Shown here: positions 10,838-22,245 of the stretch, piece after piece
How positions within the stretch are numbered: position 1 is the first letter of the stretch
Layout: every line of letters starts with the position of its first letter
Source of the DNA: Thozetella sp. PMI_491
Lineage: Eukaryota > Ascomycota > Sordariomycetes > Chaetosphaeriales > Chaetosphaeriaceae
Reading direction: 5' to 3'
Assembly: GCA_021432635.1 (NCBI GenBank)
Contig: MU270021.1
Location: forward strand, 1,453,357 to 1,517,356
Length of the DNA: 64,000 bases
Notes under the pieces: generated by a model
What the model was told of the DNA's origin: nothing
Databases searched by the model: none
The model's input: the letters and a program-made list of their open reading frames with translations, nothing else
Position numbers and translations under genes: made by a program

Positions 10838-12484
10838 TTCGGCGGGGGCTTGGAATGGATACAGAGGATTGACCTGGCGGCGAAGCAAATCAAACGAAGT
10901 TAGATAGGCTCAATAGACGTTCGGCGATGTGTTGGGAAGATACCAAGAGCAGCGTCTTGGGGAATGGGACAAAGGAGCACATTTCATTTGGCCAGTTTGT
11001 GAATCGAAACCGTTCTCCAGACACGAAGTGTTAAGGATGTGCGACTAAGTTCGGACGACTTCAGCGCTTGGTCCGAGCGTTTTTGTTGCCCAGGCTGGTA
11101 GGTCGTGTCGTCTGTGTGTATGAACTGCAGTAAGAACGAACACAGTGCGCGCACTTATGTAGCACCTCCCTTAGGTGATACCTGTTGGGAATAAGATTCA
11201 TAGTCATGATTATTAATGCGTGCTCATGAAATTAAGAGGTAATTGTTTGCTTTATTGGGAGGTATGTAGTTATATGATAGTTAATTGCAAGTTGGCAGAC
11301 TAGCTCAGCTGCGGCATAGTCAACCTATGCAGAATCTGCCTCGAGAAGGCTATAGTTATCATAATCACCTATTTAGCAGGTCGCGTCTATTTTTATTTTA
11401 TTTTTTAGTTACAGTAGCTGTGTAGCCCTGGGCAGAAATCGTACAGTTTCGATATAAGCTCTGGCGAGTATAGGACGATTACAGGCTGAGTTGCAGTTCT
11501 GTGTTGCAGAAATTGTGTCTCGGTATACATATCAGCTATTTTTGCATCGACATGCATGCGAGAGAATCACAGTGGCGAGTCTATGCTGGATTGATACACA
11601 TGGTGCAATATGGGGCGACGTAAGCGACCATCTTCACGAAGCCAAAGTCCCAGCGAGATATAGGAACCCCGTTGCGAAATAGGGCGATATCACGGCTAGG
11701 GACACCGCTTTTAAGTTACATACAACGTTTCCTACTTTCACTTAAATGGCCCCTTGTTAAAGCACTGAAGCCGATCAGTGACCATTAGGGTATTGAGTAC
11801 ATAGGAAGCTTGTAGGAGAAAGAACATCTTAGATTATAAAGTCGAGGCGCCTAACCCCATGAACTCGGACAACTTCGACACGCGTTCAGAAGATAATCCC
11901 ATTTCAGCTGGCTACATCTAAATCTCTGTCTGTGCTGCAATAGAAACAAAGCGCATCACCACTCAAGGTCTTTACTATCCGCTGACGATAACATCGCCTT
12001 CACGTCTACTATGCTTTTAATATCTACAGCCTCAAATTTCCCTTTCTTACATATATTTATACCAGTCATTCCGCCACAATGAGGCTCTCGCGTTCGTAGG
12101 AAGGTGCAAGTCTAAGCCGTGGTGGACTAGGTCTCCAATGAAGGCCAACTTTTCTGCGTTCTAGCAAATTTCCTTGGCCAGATGAGCCCTATATTGACGT
12201 TACTGGCGAAAGAGAGCTCCCTGTCAGTGATACAGCCGAGATATCAGAGTTCTGCCGACCATACCGGTGTTTGACAGGCTAAGCGCCTCACCACATTGCA
12301 AACTCGGCCTGTAGAGCTTGATGCGTAAGACTTACCTAATTTCTTGTCCCTAGGCTCAACGTTCTTGGCACTGACATTCGAGCGCAGTATCACGTGACGC
12401 AGTCATATAGTCCAAGGTTCAATCCCTTCACGTCAGCCTCCACAGTAAAATCCAACTCACGTTGAATCATCTTGGCTGATCACC
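10838..12484. other. AT-rich intergenic region
   Basis: About 1.6 kb without a gene. The stretch 11200-11420 is markedly AT-rich with T runs. A plus frame at 11491-11682 has no recognisable content. Near 12409-12418 the bases GGTTCAATCC resemble a tRNA B box, but no A box or cloverleaf fits. The last part carries the promoter of the HET gene. Confidence 0.4.
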
Positions 12485-14701
12485 ATGCTCAGTTTCTTCT
12501 CATCTAGGCCCAAGACATGCGGCCTATGCTACTTTGAGCTTCCAAAAGGGGCAATCTCAGTGAAGGATTTTCATGTCTCCCGGATCTACAGGCGGAGAGA
12601 CGAAGATCGAGTCCGAGATACCGTTGCTACGGAAGCATTTGACACGCCACTACCCTTCAGCTTTGAGGACCTACGCGATAGGTCAGCAAAGGTTGAGTTA
12701 ACCACTGTTTGGGCGGGTTTTCAGGCGTCTATTAAGCGCGGCTGCGAGGGCTGCAAGGCTCTCGAGAAACTACTTTATGCGGCCGCGGTTGATGACAATG
12801 TTGGGATGGATGATCTCTCGCTTGGTGACGAGATGACGATTGAGTGGAACACGGCTAAAATGCGGAAAAACAAATGGGGAGTTTATGATAAGAGTGGGTT
12901 ACTGCAGGTGAAGCTTATGGTTGACGTCTCTAAGCGCGACGGTCACCTCGCATACTCGTCCACTGCATTGCGGGATGTATCGCGTATGAAGTGGGGGTTC
13001 TCTTTTGATGTTGACTACAGCGGTGGCAATGAGATGAGCTCTCACAGTGAGTAGGAGCCGTACAGGTAGCTCCAAATGTTGGACCAGTGCTCAACTACGT
13101 TAGGTCACCCATACGCCTATCAGCCACCACATGCAAGAGAATTTGGCGATACAGGGTCGCCGGGAACCCTTGATCGTATTCGTCGATGGGTCAAAGATTG
13201 CGATGAGCACCACACGGTTTGTGGGAAGCATACGCGGCAGCTTCCCGACCGAGTCTTGGAGCTAAATATAGCTTCTCCGAGCCATGTTTCGATACGGCTG
13301 GTAGAGGGCCTGACAGAAGAGGCTGATTATGTCTGTCTAAGTCACCGCTGGGGGCCCTCGACACTAAACTACCGCACTTTGAAAGATAATCTCGACAGGC
13401 AAAAGGAGTCGATCGCGTGGGAAAGTCTACCAAAGACATTCCAAGATGCGGCAAGCGTGACATCGCGTCTCGGGATCCGATACTTATGGATCGACTCTCT
13501 CTGTATTGTCCAAGACGACGAGGTTGACTGGGAAGCACAAGCTGCCAAGATGTGCGACATATATCGTCGGGCATATCTTACCATTGGCGCATCATGCTCT
13601 GCCGACAGTACTGAAGGTCTGTTTCGGCGCAGCCCACATGCCAAAATTCAGCAGGGCGGCTCCGGAGGGCCTTCGTATACAATTCGGAGAATCCCAGAAC
13701 ATCCCACTTGGGATAACGAAGGCGTAATCCAGATGTCCTATCACCTTCCTATTCTGAGCAGGGCGTGGGTCTACCAAGAACGCGTGCTTTCACGACGCAC
13801 GGTTCACTATACGAGGTATGAGGTCGTGTTCGAGTGCTCTGTCGGACTCGATGGTCTCTGCGAGTGCCAGAATGGCCCCGGAGGTGTTTGGAATGGAAGC
13901 AGTGCGGATGGTGCCGGGGCGGGGGATTTAACGACAGGTCGGAAGATGAATCACGCTCTCGCGCTGAAGGAGACCAACCAAGCCTTAACTCGACACTATT
14001 GGCACCAAATTATCGCTGAGTATTCCGGCTATGATATCTCGTTCGTATCGGACAGACTTCCAGCTCTTGCTGGTGTCGCCAGACAGTTTGGGGTTGCCCA
14101 CCCTGAGCTGGGTCGCTATGCCGCAGGAATGTGGGAGAGCAGCCTGATATACGACTTGATGTGGCTCTGTACTCAGGAAAGGCGTTTCCCTCGTCCGCGT
14201 CCAGAAGGCATATCGTTCCCTTCTTGGTCATGGATATCGGTTGGGCATCACGTAAAGATAATATCTGGTTGCCCACGGGTCTACCCCGATGACCTCGAGG
14301 TATTAGAGTTCGACGTTGATCCTGCCAGCACAGACGAGTACGGTGCTATCTTCCAAGGGTCACTTCGGGTACGGGGTTATGTGATAGAGGGCGTGTTCAA
14401 CTTCATTGAGAGAGCCGGTAAAACCCGTCCTGCATTCCAATGCCGCCAAGGTGGGCCGATGCAATTCTACCCTGACTTCCCTCTTTTGGACGGTGGATCA
14501 GATGACTTAGAGACGGGAAGCCCCATTTTCTGTGTTAAGACAGGCTTTGTGTGGGGAGGCAAGTTCCTCTGTTTGATCTTACGGAGATACACCGGTAGGA
14601 CTGATTTTGAGAGGATTGGGATGATCAGCGAAGCGGCTAGGGGTTGGGTGGATTTAGTCTTTTCCAATGGCGGCGAGAAACAGACTCTTAGGGTAATTTA
14701 A
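12485..14701 (+). CDS. HET (heterokaryon incompatibility) domain protein
   Basis: Exons 12485-13046 and 13104-14701 join through a 57 bp intron (GTGAGT donor, GTTAG acceptor, phase 1) to 719 residues. The HET domain starts near residue 260 with YVCLSHRWG and continues with RYLWIDSLCIVQDDEVDW, the Y-R-R-A-Y-L-T-I-G-A block and the SRAWVYQERVLSRR end block. Upstream about 190 residues form the family's common N-terminal part, with two Cys pairs (CGLC, CEGC). The family includes allorecognition death effectors in Podospora and Neurospora, but most paralogues have no assigned role. No NACHT, ankyrin or other partner domain follows. It is the first plus-strand gene of the window and stands alone between long spacers. 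Confidence 0.92.
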
Positions 14702-14886
14702 TTGTGCTAATATTCTCACTAAAAGGTATGCATTTAGGCAAATTTTCATGTTTGATTACGATGCCTGGATGATTACGCGTATGCAATAGAAAGAGTAGGC
14801 TAACAACCACGAGAGACTATATCATCCTTTACTGCTCGGTTTCAAGGGCAAGTTGTTGTTTTCTTCTCTTATTACCATTCGCATGG

Positions 14887-15833
14887 CTAAGAATCCCGTC
14901 GTACCCCGTCGGTGATAGTGCCAAATACTTCCAGTGCGTGATCTAGCTGGGCCTTGACACTTCTAATCCGGGTTGTCATGTCCACTCCGAGAGGTAGGAA
15001 AGTCTCGGCCTCCAGTCCAGCACCTGGCCCTGTGCCTACCACGACATCATAGACTGCTTGCATCGCCTTATCCTTGTCACCGTTGGGCGTAAACGCACCA
15101 CCCGAGATTGCAGCCATCATCTTATCGGCGAAAGAACCTTTGTAAGCGTCAGGGACCTGACTATTGAAGACGGCATTATCGCCGAAACTGGTATTGAAAG
15201 TGCCGAGTACCACTGTGAGGCAGCGAATATTGAACGCCAATACTTCCTTGGCAAGCACTTTGGTCGCAGCTTGTCATTCTCGTTAGTCTATAGGCAACAT
15301 GAGAGGCGCTGCTAGGCAGATACTAGCTCACCATCTAGACCGGCCTTGGCGCCGGCATATAGACCCATGCTAGGGTTCCCATCCAGCGCAGCACCGCTGC
15401 TAAAATTGACGATGACTCCATAGCCCCGACTTCGCATAGGTGGAAGTACCGACCGAATCAAGCGAAGCGGGCCGAAATACATTGACTCCATCTGACCGCG
15501 GGCGTCCTCCTCCTTGGACGTTTCGATAGGCGAGAAGGTGCAAAAGCCGGCATTGTTAACGAGGATATCAATGTGATAGCCAGACTGGTCTAGCTCCTCG
15601 ATCAAACGAAAGCTGGTTAGACTATCAACATCCAATTGGACCCATTTTCCGCCTTTCGCCTCGACCTCAGCTACGAGGTCGGGAGTTTTGGATGGATTGC
15701 GCGATGTCGCTATCACCATGTGGCCATTTGCTTGAGCAATGCGGACGAGGGACAGCCCAAAGCCCGAGGAACAGCCCGTAACGAGCCAGGTAAGCCTCCT
15801 CTGTGGCAGGGTGAAAGTAGGAGATGTAGACAT
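14887..15833 (-). CDS. Short-chain dehydrogenase/reductase (classical SDR)
   Basis: NAD(P)-dependent oxidoreductase of the Rossmann SDR family; the substrate cannot be told. Exons 15833-15332 and 15269-14887 join via a 62 bp intron (GTGAGC donor, CTAAC branch) to 294 residues. Motifs: TGCSSGFG cofactor loop near residue 20, LDVDSL, NNAGF, catalytic Ser in VNFSSGAALDG and YAGAK (Tyr-x3-Lys) just before the intron. The C-terminal third (LGTFNTSFGDNA and so on) is like fungal SDRs close to bacterial oxidoreductases of the same type. An in-frame upstream ATG exists at 15887; I prefer 15833 (MSTSPTF) because family members start close to the Rossmann strand. Confidence 0.9.
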
Positions 15834-16985
15834 GTCGTCACGTGCGCAGAAAAATAATGCCTTGATGCACTTTGCGGAACTATTCACTAGACGGATGCGT
15901 GAAAGAAAATCGGCTCTTATAGGCTTTCATTAGATGCCTGTTGGCTTTTATATGCAGTCCATAGTGCACGCCATGACTGCTTCCGAGGAAGACGTTACTT
16001 TACTCAAACCGGAGATAAGAGACAGTAGTCCGCGGAGTTTGGACCGGACTTGAGCGCCAGGTCAACTCCCAAACCAACGCTTTGGCGAAGACCCCATAGA
16101 TTAGATTAGTCCATGTTGAGGTCCGATGGATCCATATTTACAAGGGCGGTAGTAAAGGTAGCCATGCATATAGATTTCTCGCGTTGTCGAGGTATTTGGC
16201 TATGCCACTACTCTACAGCACTACTAACGCGCTGACTCGTCAAGGTGACGCCCTAAGCTATAGGCTACAGCGTATACGATTTCTATTTATTGATTTGAAA
16301 GAGATTTAGGTTTCTTGTCGACTATTGAATGTCACTTTGAGCTCTATTTTATCTGGAAACCGCAAATTGCGCTTCCTGCCAAGCACATACCAGAAGTATG
16401 CTGGTCCAGTTACCTAATTCGCCAATTGTGTTAGCACGTAGGTAATGCATTTTCTTTACGAATGTCTGGTGGTCATTTGTATTAAGAAAGCAGCAGTGCC
16501 GGGAACTATCTCAAATTTATGATGGATTCGGCTTTTATTATCCCAGGTTCGTCCGCCCGCATTCATGCTGGAGCAAATGACACGATTTGCCCCAACGCAT
16601 TGGACATGGAATAAATGGATTCTTACGCGCCCAACAAGCAACTGACCGTCTGTGCGGTTGCAGAGGACAGAGGTGCTGCTGATGCCGTTGAGAAATGATG
16701 TGAAGCGCTCGTTGAGGTTCTCCCATACCGATATTACACGATTTGTTGGATATATTGTAATCTGACCCTGTCCATCAAAGGGTCGCCATCTCGTTCTATA
16801 TTGTAGTGCTGGAACTTAACCCTTCTTAGCAAAAGATCGCTAGGCATTGAGCTTTCTCGGATATAGTAGTATAGGTAGATCATGTAAAGTACACAGCAGA
16901 GGCTCCTGGAACTTTCTCACCATATAACACGTATGAAGGAGCTGCTAATATCGATAAACAGATTTTATCCTCGAGCAACTCCATC
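15834..16985. other. Intergenic region between SDR and haloperoxidase-like gene
   Basis: Promoter side of the SDR and 3' flank of the peroxidase. Short minus frames at 16456-16726 show no domain. Nothing else seen. Confidence 0.4.
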
Positions 16986-18028
16986 TTATACCATTTCATG
17001 GATCCCTCTCCCATTCATTTGCGCTGCTTCGGGCGAGACAGCACTAGTAGCGTTCGTGATTCGCTGCATCATGTTGGCAAGGTCGGCACTCGTGAATATA
17101 TTTTGCCCCTTGGTCCAGCCCAGCTCGTATGGCAACTGTTCTTTCACTGTTGTCCGGGACTGATTAGCAAGATGTCCAACATATAACCTTGGAAGCAAAG
17201 CTGAGCCAGCAAATCGAAGATAAGGCGCTCTCCTCGATTCCAACAGGAGCATACTCACAAAACATAAATTCGACAAAAGATCTATTTGATGTTCCGGCAT
17301 CCTTGTCGCCAAAAGCTAGAATGTAGGCCGCGGACTCGCCGAGACTAAAGGCCTTCCCGACGTTGCTCATGGTGAAGTTAGGATTGGTTTCCATAGACGT
17401 CTTGATGCGAGCCGAGCGCGCGTCGGCAGCCATCTGCACAGTAATTGTCTCGTCGGTCCAGAAGGATCGTGTCTGGTTGAAGACGGTCTCGTTGAATGGC
17501 TGTGGATCACCGAAGATGGCGTCAGTGCGGCTACATGATAGTAGATTAGCGCACAGTCAAGCTTCAAGTTGAATCACTGGAGTAGGACAAGGGCTGACCT
17601 GAGACTAGCATCGTGCTCTAGGATATTGTGACGGCTCAGATTGTCAAGCGAGAAAGTAGTAGCGTTGGTGTCGGGGTTGGTCCTCACGGCTGCTGAGTGA
17701 AGCGACTTCGCCAAAGCAGCATCGATATTCAAGCCCGTCCCAAGAGCCTGTACGGTATCGTTCTCGGTGATGTCTTTCCCGCTGCGGGGGAGGAATCCAT
17801 GGTTGGCGAGGGTATTGAGCATGGGACACGGAGCTCGCACTAGTCTCCCCAATCAGGATTCTTCTCTCAATTTTGTCCTGTAGTGAACTCTTCTCTTGTA
17901 GAATTAAGCATACCATCGTCGGGCCCTGGAGCCTGCCAGGTAAAACCACTACTCTCTGCCTGTCGTGGATGAGTCCAGCTAAACGCCTGGCTAGCTCCGA
18001 ATAACATGCACGTCACGCTAAACTTCAT
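16986..18028 (-). CDS. Secreted chloroperoxidase/unspecific peroxygenase family protein (haem-thiolate)
   Basis: Exons 18028-17914, 17839-17599, 17530-17259 and 17146-16986 join in phase to 262 residues, the size of short-type members. The ATG at 18028 opens a signal peptide (MKFSVTCMLFGASQAFSW). The haem-ligand motif reads RAPCPMLNTLANHGFLP (Cys near residue 43), and the acid-base motif EHDASLSR sits at the exon 2/3 border. LPYELGW and the C-terminal helix are also typical. Members use hydrogen peroxide to halogenate or to insert oxygen into aromatic and aliphatic substrates outside the cell. Introns are 74, 68 and 112 bp; the last acceptor (CAACAG at 17148-17147) was chosen because it alone keeps the usual spacing between FMF and LPYELGW. 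Key residues are kept, so it is probably active. Confidence 0.9.
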
Positions 18029-19109
18029 AGTGTGCGAGGAGAAAGAGTTATCAATTTGACAGCAGATGAGATTCGAGATCTGCAAGAGGGTTGCAGATTA
18101 CATTTAAAGCTTGACTCTCAACGCCGGACTTCATGGCGGAACTAGCTAGTTGTTAAATTTCGGACGATTGTTTCGGCCTAGGCGCATCGTCTAAATGCTG
18201 GCGAATCAGACGCCAAATCGCAGGTCGCCTGAGATGCAACTTAGACATACATGTTTTAAGAGCCTTGGCCGTCCGAGGGTCGTCCGAGTCCATGTTAGGA
18301 AATCGAAGCGGTGGGGTGATTCAGTGCAGTGTCCGTCATAGGCTTACCTTTTTTGAGCCGAGGTGTTGTGCTGCCGCCGACTCTAAACGCTCGCTATAAC
18401 TTCTGCTAAGGTATTTGGAAAACTGATGTGGAGAAATCGTCTTACCACACCCCGGAAAATGAAAATGTTCGGAGTAGGGGAGTTGCGATGGCGGCAGAAG
18501 CACGCACCTATTCGCCGGTGAGTGAAAAGGAAGTTACGAAACGCGGAAGCGAAGCCTAGCACCCCATCGTTGAAGTGGTAGGTCTACATATACAGACAGC
18601 GTCACGCCTAGCCAAGAGCAGTGAAGGAAAATATTGCTGCTCTCTTAGTAGTCTTTGTTCGATTTCGTTATAGCCAGTGTGGTATTTTTAAGCCTTGGGC
18701 CTTTCGCCCAAGGTCACGGTGCGCTATGAGCTAAGTGGCTGTTAATAACCGGAGGGTCTCATCAAAGCCGGCCTATTCCCTCAGCAGCTCTTCCGTCAAG
18801 CGATATCCGTAATCTCAGTCGCAATTTTCTTGGCTCGAAATTCGAAATCCTAGTCATCGTATCGAGCTCCTAGCGCCAGAGAGCTACCAAGTCAAGATCG
18901 AAATCCTGCTAAGCGTCAGAGCGAGGCTGGCAGACGCACGTGCTGGCCATTATTTACAATTGAGACACAAGCGTCTAGCGGCAATGGAGATGGCGATGAC
19001 GTTTTGCACGGAAGCCTAGGTAAAGCTGACCTTGATACATTCCTGGATGGGTGCGCGAGATCCAGGAGGTTCAGTAGGTCCGTGACTACGATGTATTGAT
19101 CTTACTGGC
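18029..19109. other. Intergenic region upstream of the peroxygenase-like gene
   Basis: Holds the promoter of the haem-thiolate gene. No open frame of interest; no repeat recognised by eye. Confidence 0.4.
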
Positions 19110-20105
19110 CTTCTCAAGCGTCTCGCCGCCGCCTTTGGCAAGGATGCCATGACCTCCGGCTAGGCAGCCGCCGAAAAAAAAGCGCTATAGGAGCCGCCGG
19201 GGCAAGCGCACACGGGCAAGCGGCAACGAAAATGGCTATGGCAAACTGTAGAGACCAGGCCGCCCAGCCGCCAAACGGCACATCGAGCCAGTCAGCGGGC
19301 AGATGGTTGGCCCAGCCGAGCGACATCCATCTCAGCCGTGTAAGGATAGCTGTGAGCCTGATGGCCGACAGAAGGTAGGCTGTCATGATATCTGCAAGCG
19401 ACATAAGGGTGTTCATGCTACCGAAGCGGTAGAGCCGTTAGCGTATGAGAGAACGCATCTACAGCGCAAAAGTAGACAGCCGTTGCTAGGTCCAAGAGCG
19501 CGAACAGTCTCCGACTAATTCCTGACACTAGCGGTTCCATTAGATAATTAGCTCTTACCCTCGTTCGAGTCTAAGAGCAAGTTCATGTACACAATGCCGA
19601 TCGCAAACGTTGGGATGCAAATTAAGGCCGTGAGGATCACGCGACAGACAAGCTGCCGCTGGTAGCATCTCCTTATCTATCGCGAGCGCTCCTCGATGAT
19701 CAGGGCATGGTACATAAACTCTCTGATAACTTCGTCGCTTGCCGCAACGGCCTCAATGATTGTCGTACCGTGAAGCCTGGTGCATTAGGTCGGTAGCGTA
19801 CTTGTATAATAGGGCTATAATAGGGCTATATGCTGTAATCGGCATGCCGACACCGACAAGCTGCTGCCGCCCGAATTCAGCCAAGCTGCGTGCCACACTA
19901 GAGGGATATTGATGGCAGTAGATGTCGTATAGCTTTATATCAACAATTTGCTCTCCGCATTCGAAAGTATCTTTCTTTTCAGGACTGGTCACACTATCCA
20001 CGGTTGCCTCACTCCTGCCTACCTAACACGTCTATGATGGCATTGGTCTAGACGGCGCTCGTCATACCACGGATTGCGAGTGTGGGACTCAGCCTATTAT
20101 TTAGA
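19110..20105 (-). pseudogene. Relic of a copper-transporting P-type ATPase
   Basis: Fragments of a CPx-type copper pump lie in order on the minus strand but in shifting frames with stops. Near 20070-20050: LAIRGMTSAV, like a heavy-metal-binding domain but without its CxxC. At 19660-19575: RQLVCRVILTALICIPT followed by FAIGIVYMNLLL, the usual cytosol-to-membrane entry. At about 19515-19440: LFALLDLATAVYFCAVDAF. At 19416-19380: FGSMNTLMSL. At about 19260-19175: WSLQFAIAIFVAACPCALAP, the CPC ion-binding helix. The actuator domain expected between the FGSMN helix and the CPC helix is missing, with only about 100 bp between them, and nothing of the phosphorylation (DKTGT) or nucleotide-binding domain follows. 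The gene is therefore internally deleted and cut at its 3' end. Confidence 0.8.
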
Positions 20106-21264
20106 ATCACCTCTCCGGTATTTCTCAATTTGGCAAACTGTTTTGAGAGAAGTTTGTCCATACCTCTGCCTCACTAGTCCGTTTCGGTTTTGTCGAAGGC
20201 AAAGTTAATGTGCCCACCTCAGCCGAACGCTTCTATCCACTTGACCCGGATAGATGTCACTTCCCGCAATTCTGGTGAACCTAGGCTTGTTTTTCACGAT
20301 GGGCGATAGATTCGCCCGGAGTAGCAGAGCAGGTAACCCACGCAAGCAGGTAGGAGGCGTGCCATGATTCATCTTCTGCAGTTTCTGCCCCAAGGGTCTG
20401 GGACATTATCGCAGGACGCACCCGGTTGAACACCTATATATACAAACTCGTTTTCGAATAGAAACTCCAAGCCCTCGCAGGTGCGGGTTTACTAATGTAT
20501 CTAGGTAGTCAAGATACATGAGTTCTCGAGGAGGTTGAAATTACTAACAAAAACACCCGCAAACTTGCTCAGCCAGTTTCACCGCCTAACGAATGCTCTT
20601 GGATCATTATTGGAGCAATATGTAACTCTGCTCCGTACAGCTCGTAAATCTTGATAGATTATTGATAGGAGGATCCTGACCCGGCATTTATCAGCAACGA
20701 CTTAACTGTAGCCTTTACTGCATTGCCGCCTTGCTTGATACCAGGGTACTCTGTACCTTAACAGCCTCCATGTCGCAAAATCGCCCGAGGTACTCCATAA
20801 ATGCTCCCGAGCGACTAAAACGGAGGAGAGGCGTGCCTGCTGCTTCAAACCATGCATCTTGAACTTCGATTTCATTGGAGCCACGTTATACTCGCTAAGA
20901 TAATCGTGAGGTATGAATTGCGGTATCACTGCCTCTGATCTAATTTCTTTGACAAATTTCTTTGACAATGCTTCCAACAGCTGGTCCAATGCCTTACCGT
21001 GTCGAGTCAACCAAGGATCAGAGCAACAGTTTTGGGAGTGTGAGCTCTCTTTAGACGGTGAGCCATTGTGCAATGGGCAATTCTTTAGTTTTTTAAGTTC
21101 GTTTCGGGCTCCTATTCGTTTTCAAGGCTCCGAGGTGTTGAGAGATGGACAAAGAATACAGCTCTTGGCTCTCCGCCATAGCTCATGGCAGACACTCCTC
21201 TAGGCTATCCATAACGATGATTGTTCTACGCTTGATGCCACGTGACGCAATCCCCTCCGTCTAT
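20106..21264. other. Intergenic region with an unassigned minus-strand frame
   Basis: A minus frame at 20702-21073 (123 codons) includes LTRHGKALDQLLEAL and KEIRSEAVIPQF, which read like real protein, but I recognise no family and find no convincing extension. It may be a gene remnant next to the ATPase relic. Confidence 0.3.
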
Positions 21265-22245
21265 CTAAGTTAGAACGACCGGCTTGATAGTCCCGTCGCA
21301 GTTGAAGAATACCCTGTCTATGGCAACGACACGGTCATTTGCAGCGCTATCGCCGATAATTCGACGATGATAAACGATATAGTATTCGCCGTCATCATCT
21401 TTGAAGATTGAGTTGTGTCCTGGACCATCAGCGACATTATTCTTGGCCAGAATCAATCCGATGCGATTGAACGGCCCAGTGATAGACCTGGACATGGCGT
21501 ACGCTACCCGATAATCTGGGGTACCGTACTCGCCCTCGGACCACATGAAGTAGTAGATCCCTTTGCGCTTGAGCATGAAGGAACCTTCCACAAAACCCTC
21601 ATTCGGGGTGATTTCCTTGACTTCAGACCCGTCGTCCCAGAGCACAATGCTCTTCATGTCATCACTCAGCGGCGCCATCATGGCGTAAGTGCCACCCCAG
21701 ATAAGATAGTACTTTCCGTCGTCATCGACGAAGACCATTGGATCCATAGCATTGGCGCCGTTGATGCGCTTGTCGACGATCGGTTTGTGAATGAGGTCGT
21801 AAAATGGGCCACCGGGTGTGTCGGCTACGGCAACACCAATCCCAGCAGATCCTTCGTTTGCGATAGGATTGTTAGCCGTGTAGAAAAAGTAGTATTTGCC
21901 GTGTCGCTCGATTGTGCAAGGTGCCCAGAACCATGTGACTGCCCACTTGGAGTTGTTGGCACTGAATACAGGAGGCTCCTGCTTCTCCCACGTTACCAAG
22001 TCCTTGCTGGAGAACGCATCAAACCACGTCTGGTTGTCAAAATCGATAGATACGGTGGCGTAGACCCAATAAGTGTCGCCAAATTTGCGCCCATCCGGAT
22101 CCGCGTACCAGCCGTTAACTATTGGGTTTTTCCATTTTTGCTCCAGCCTTCGACCGACAGTCGATGGCGCCAAATCACTGGGTAGACCCAAAGTGGGCAG
22201 TATTAGCAACGCCGCGAGGCCCGCAAAGACCAATCTGAAAGCCAT
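21265..22245 (-). CDS. Secreted glycoside hydrolase family 43 protein (arabinofuranosidase/xylosidase type)
   Basis: Single exon, 326 residues. The ATG at 22245 starts a clear signal peptide (MAFRLVFAGLAALLILPTLG); the longer open frame upstream has no ATG. The five-bladed propeller's catalytic set is present: Asp49 in WYADPDG (base), Asp168 in AMDPMVFVDDDG (pKa modulator) and Glu220 in EGFVEGSFMLKR (acid). Blade repeats such as GKYYLIWGG and GEYYIVYHRR are clear. The product should act outside the cell on arabinose- or xylose-decorated plant polymers; the exact subfamily cannot be set by eye. There is no carbohydrate-binding module, so it is a compact single-domain enzyme. Confidence 0.92.
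   Translation of the reverse strand: MAFRLVFAGLAALLILPTLGLPSDLAPSTVGRRLEQKWKNPIVNGWYADPDGRKFGDTYWVYATVSIDFDNQTWFDAFSSKDLVTWEKQEPPVFSANNSKWAVTWFWAPCTIERHGKYYFFYTANNPIANEGSAGIGVAVADTPGGPFYDLIHKPIVDKRINGANAMDPMVFVDDDGKYYLIWGGTYAMMAPLSDDMKSIVLWDDGSEVKEITPNEGFVEGSFMLKRKGIYYFMWSEGEYGTPDYRVAYAMSRSITGPFNRIGLILAKNNVADGPGHNSIFKDDDGEYYIVYHRRIIGDSAANDRVVAIDRVFFNCDGTIKPVVLT

Noticed and set aside
12395-12430. tRNA B-box-like bases GGTTCAATCC
   Set aside because: No A box at the right distance and no cloverleaf pairing could be drawn.
21415-22185. 256-codon frame antisense to the GH43 gene
   Set aside because: It mirrors a well-supported coding exon; long antisense frames are common opposite codon-biased genes, and it has no domain.
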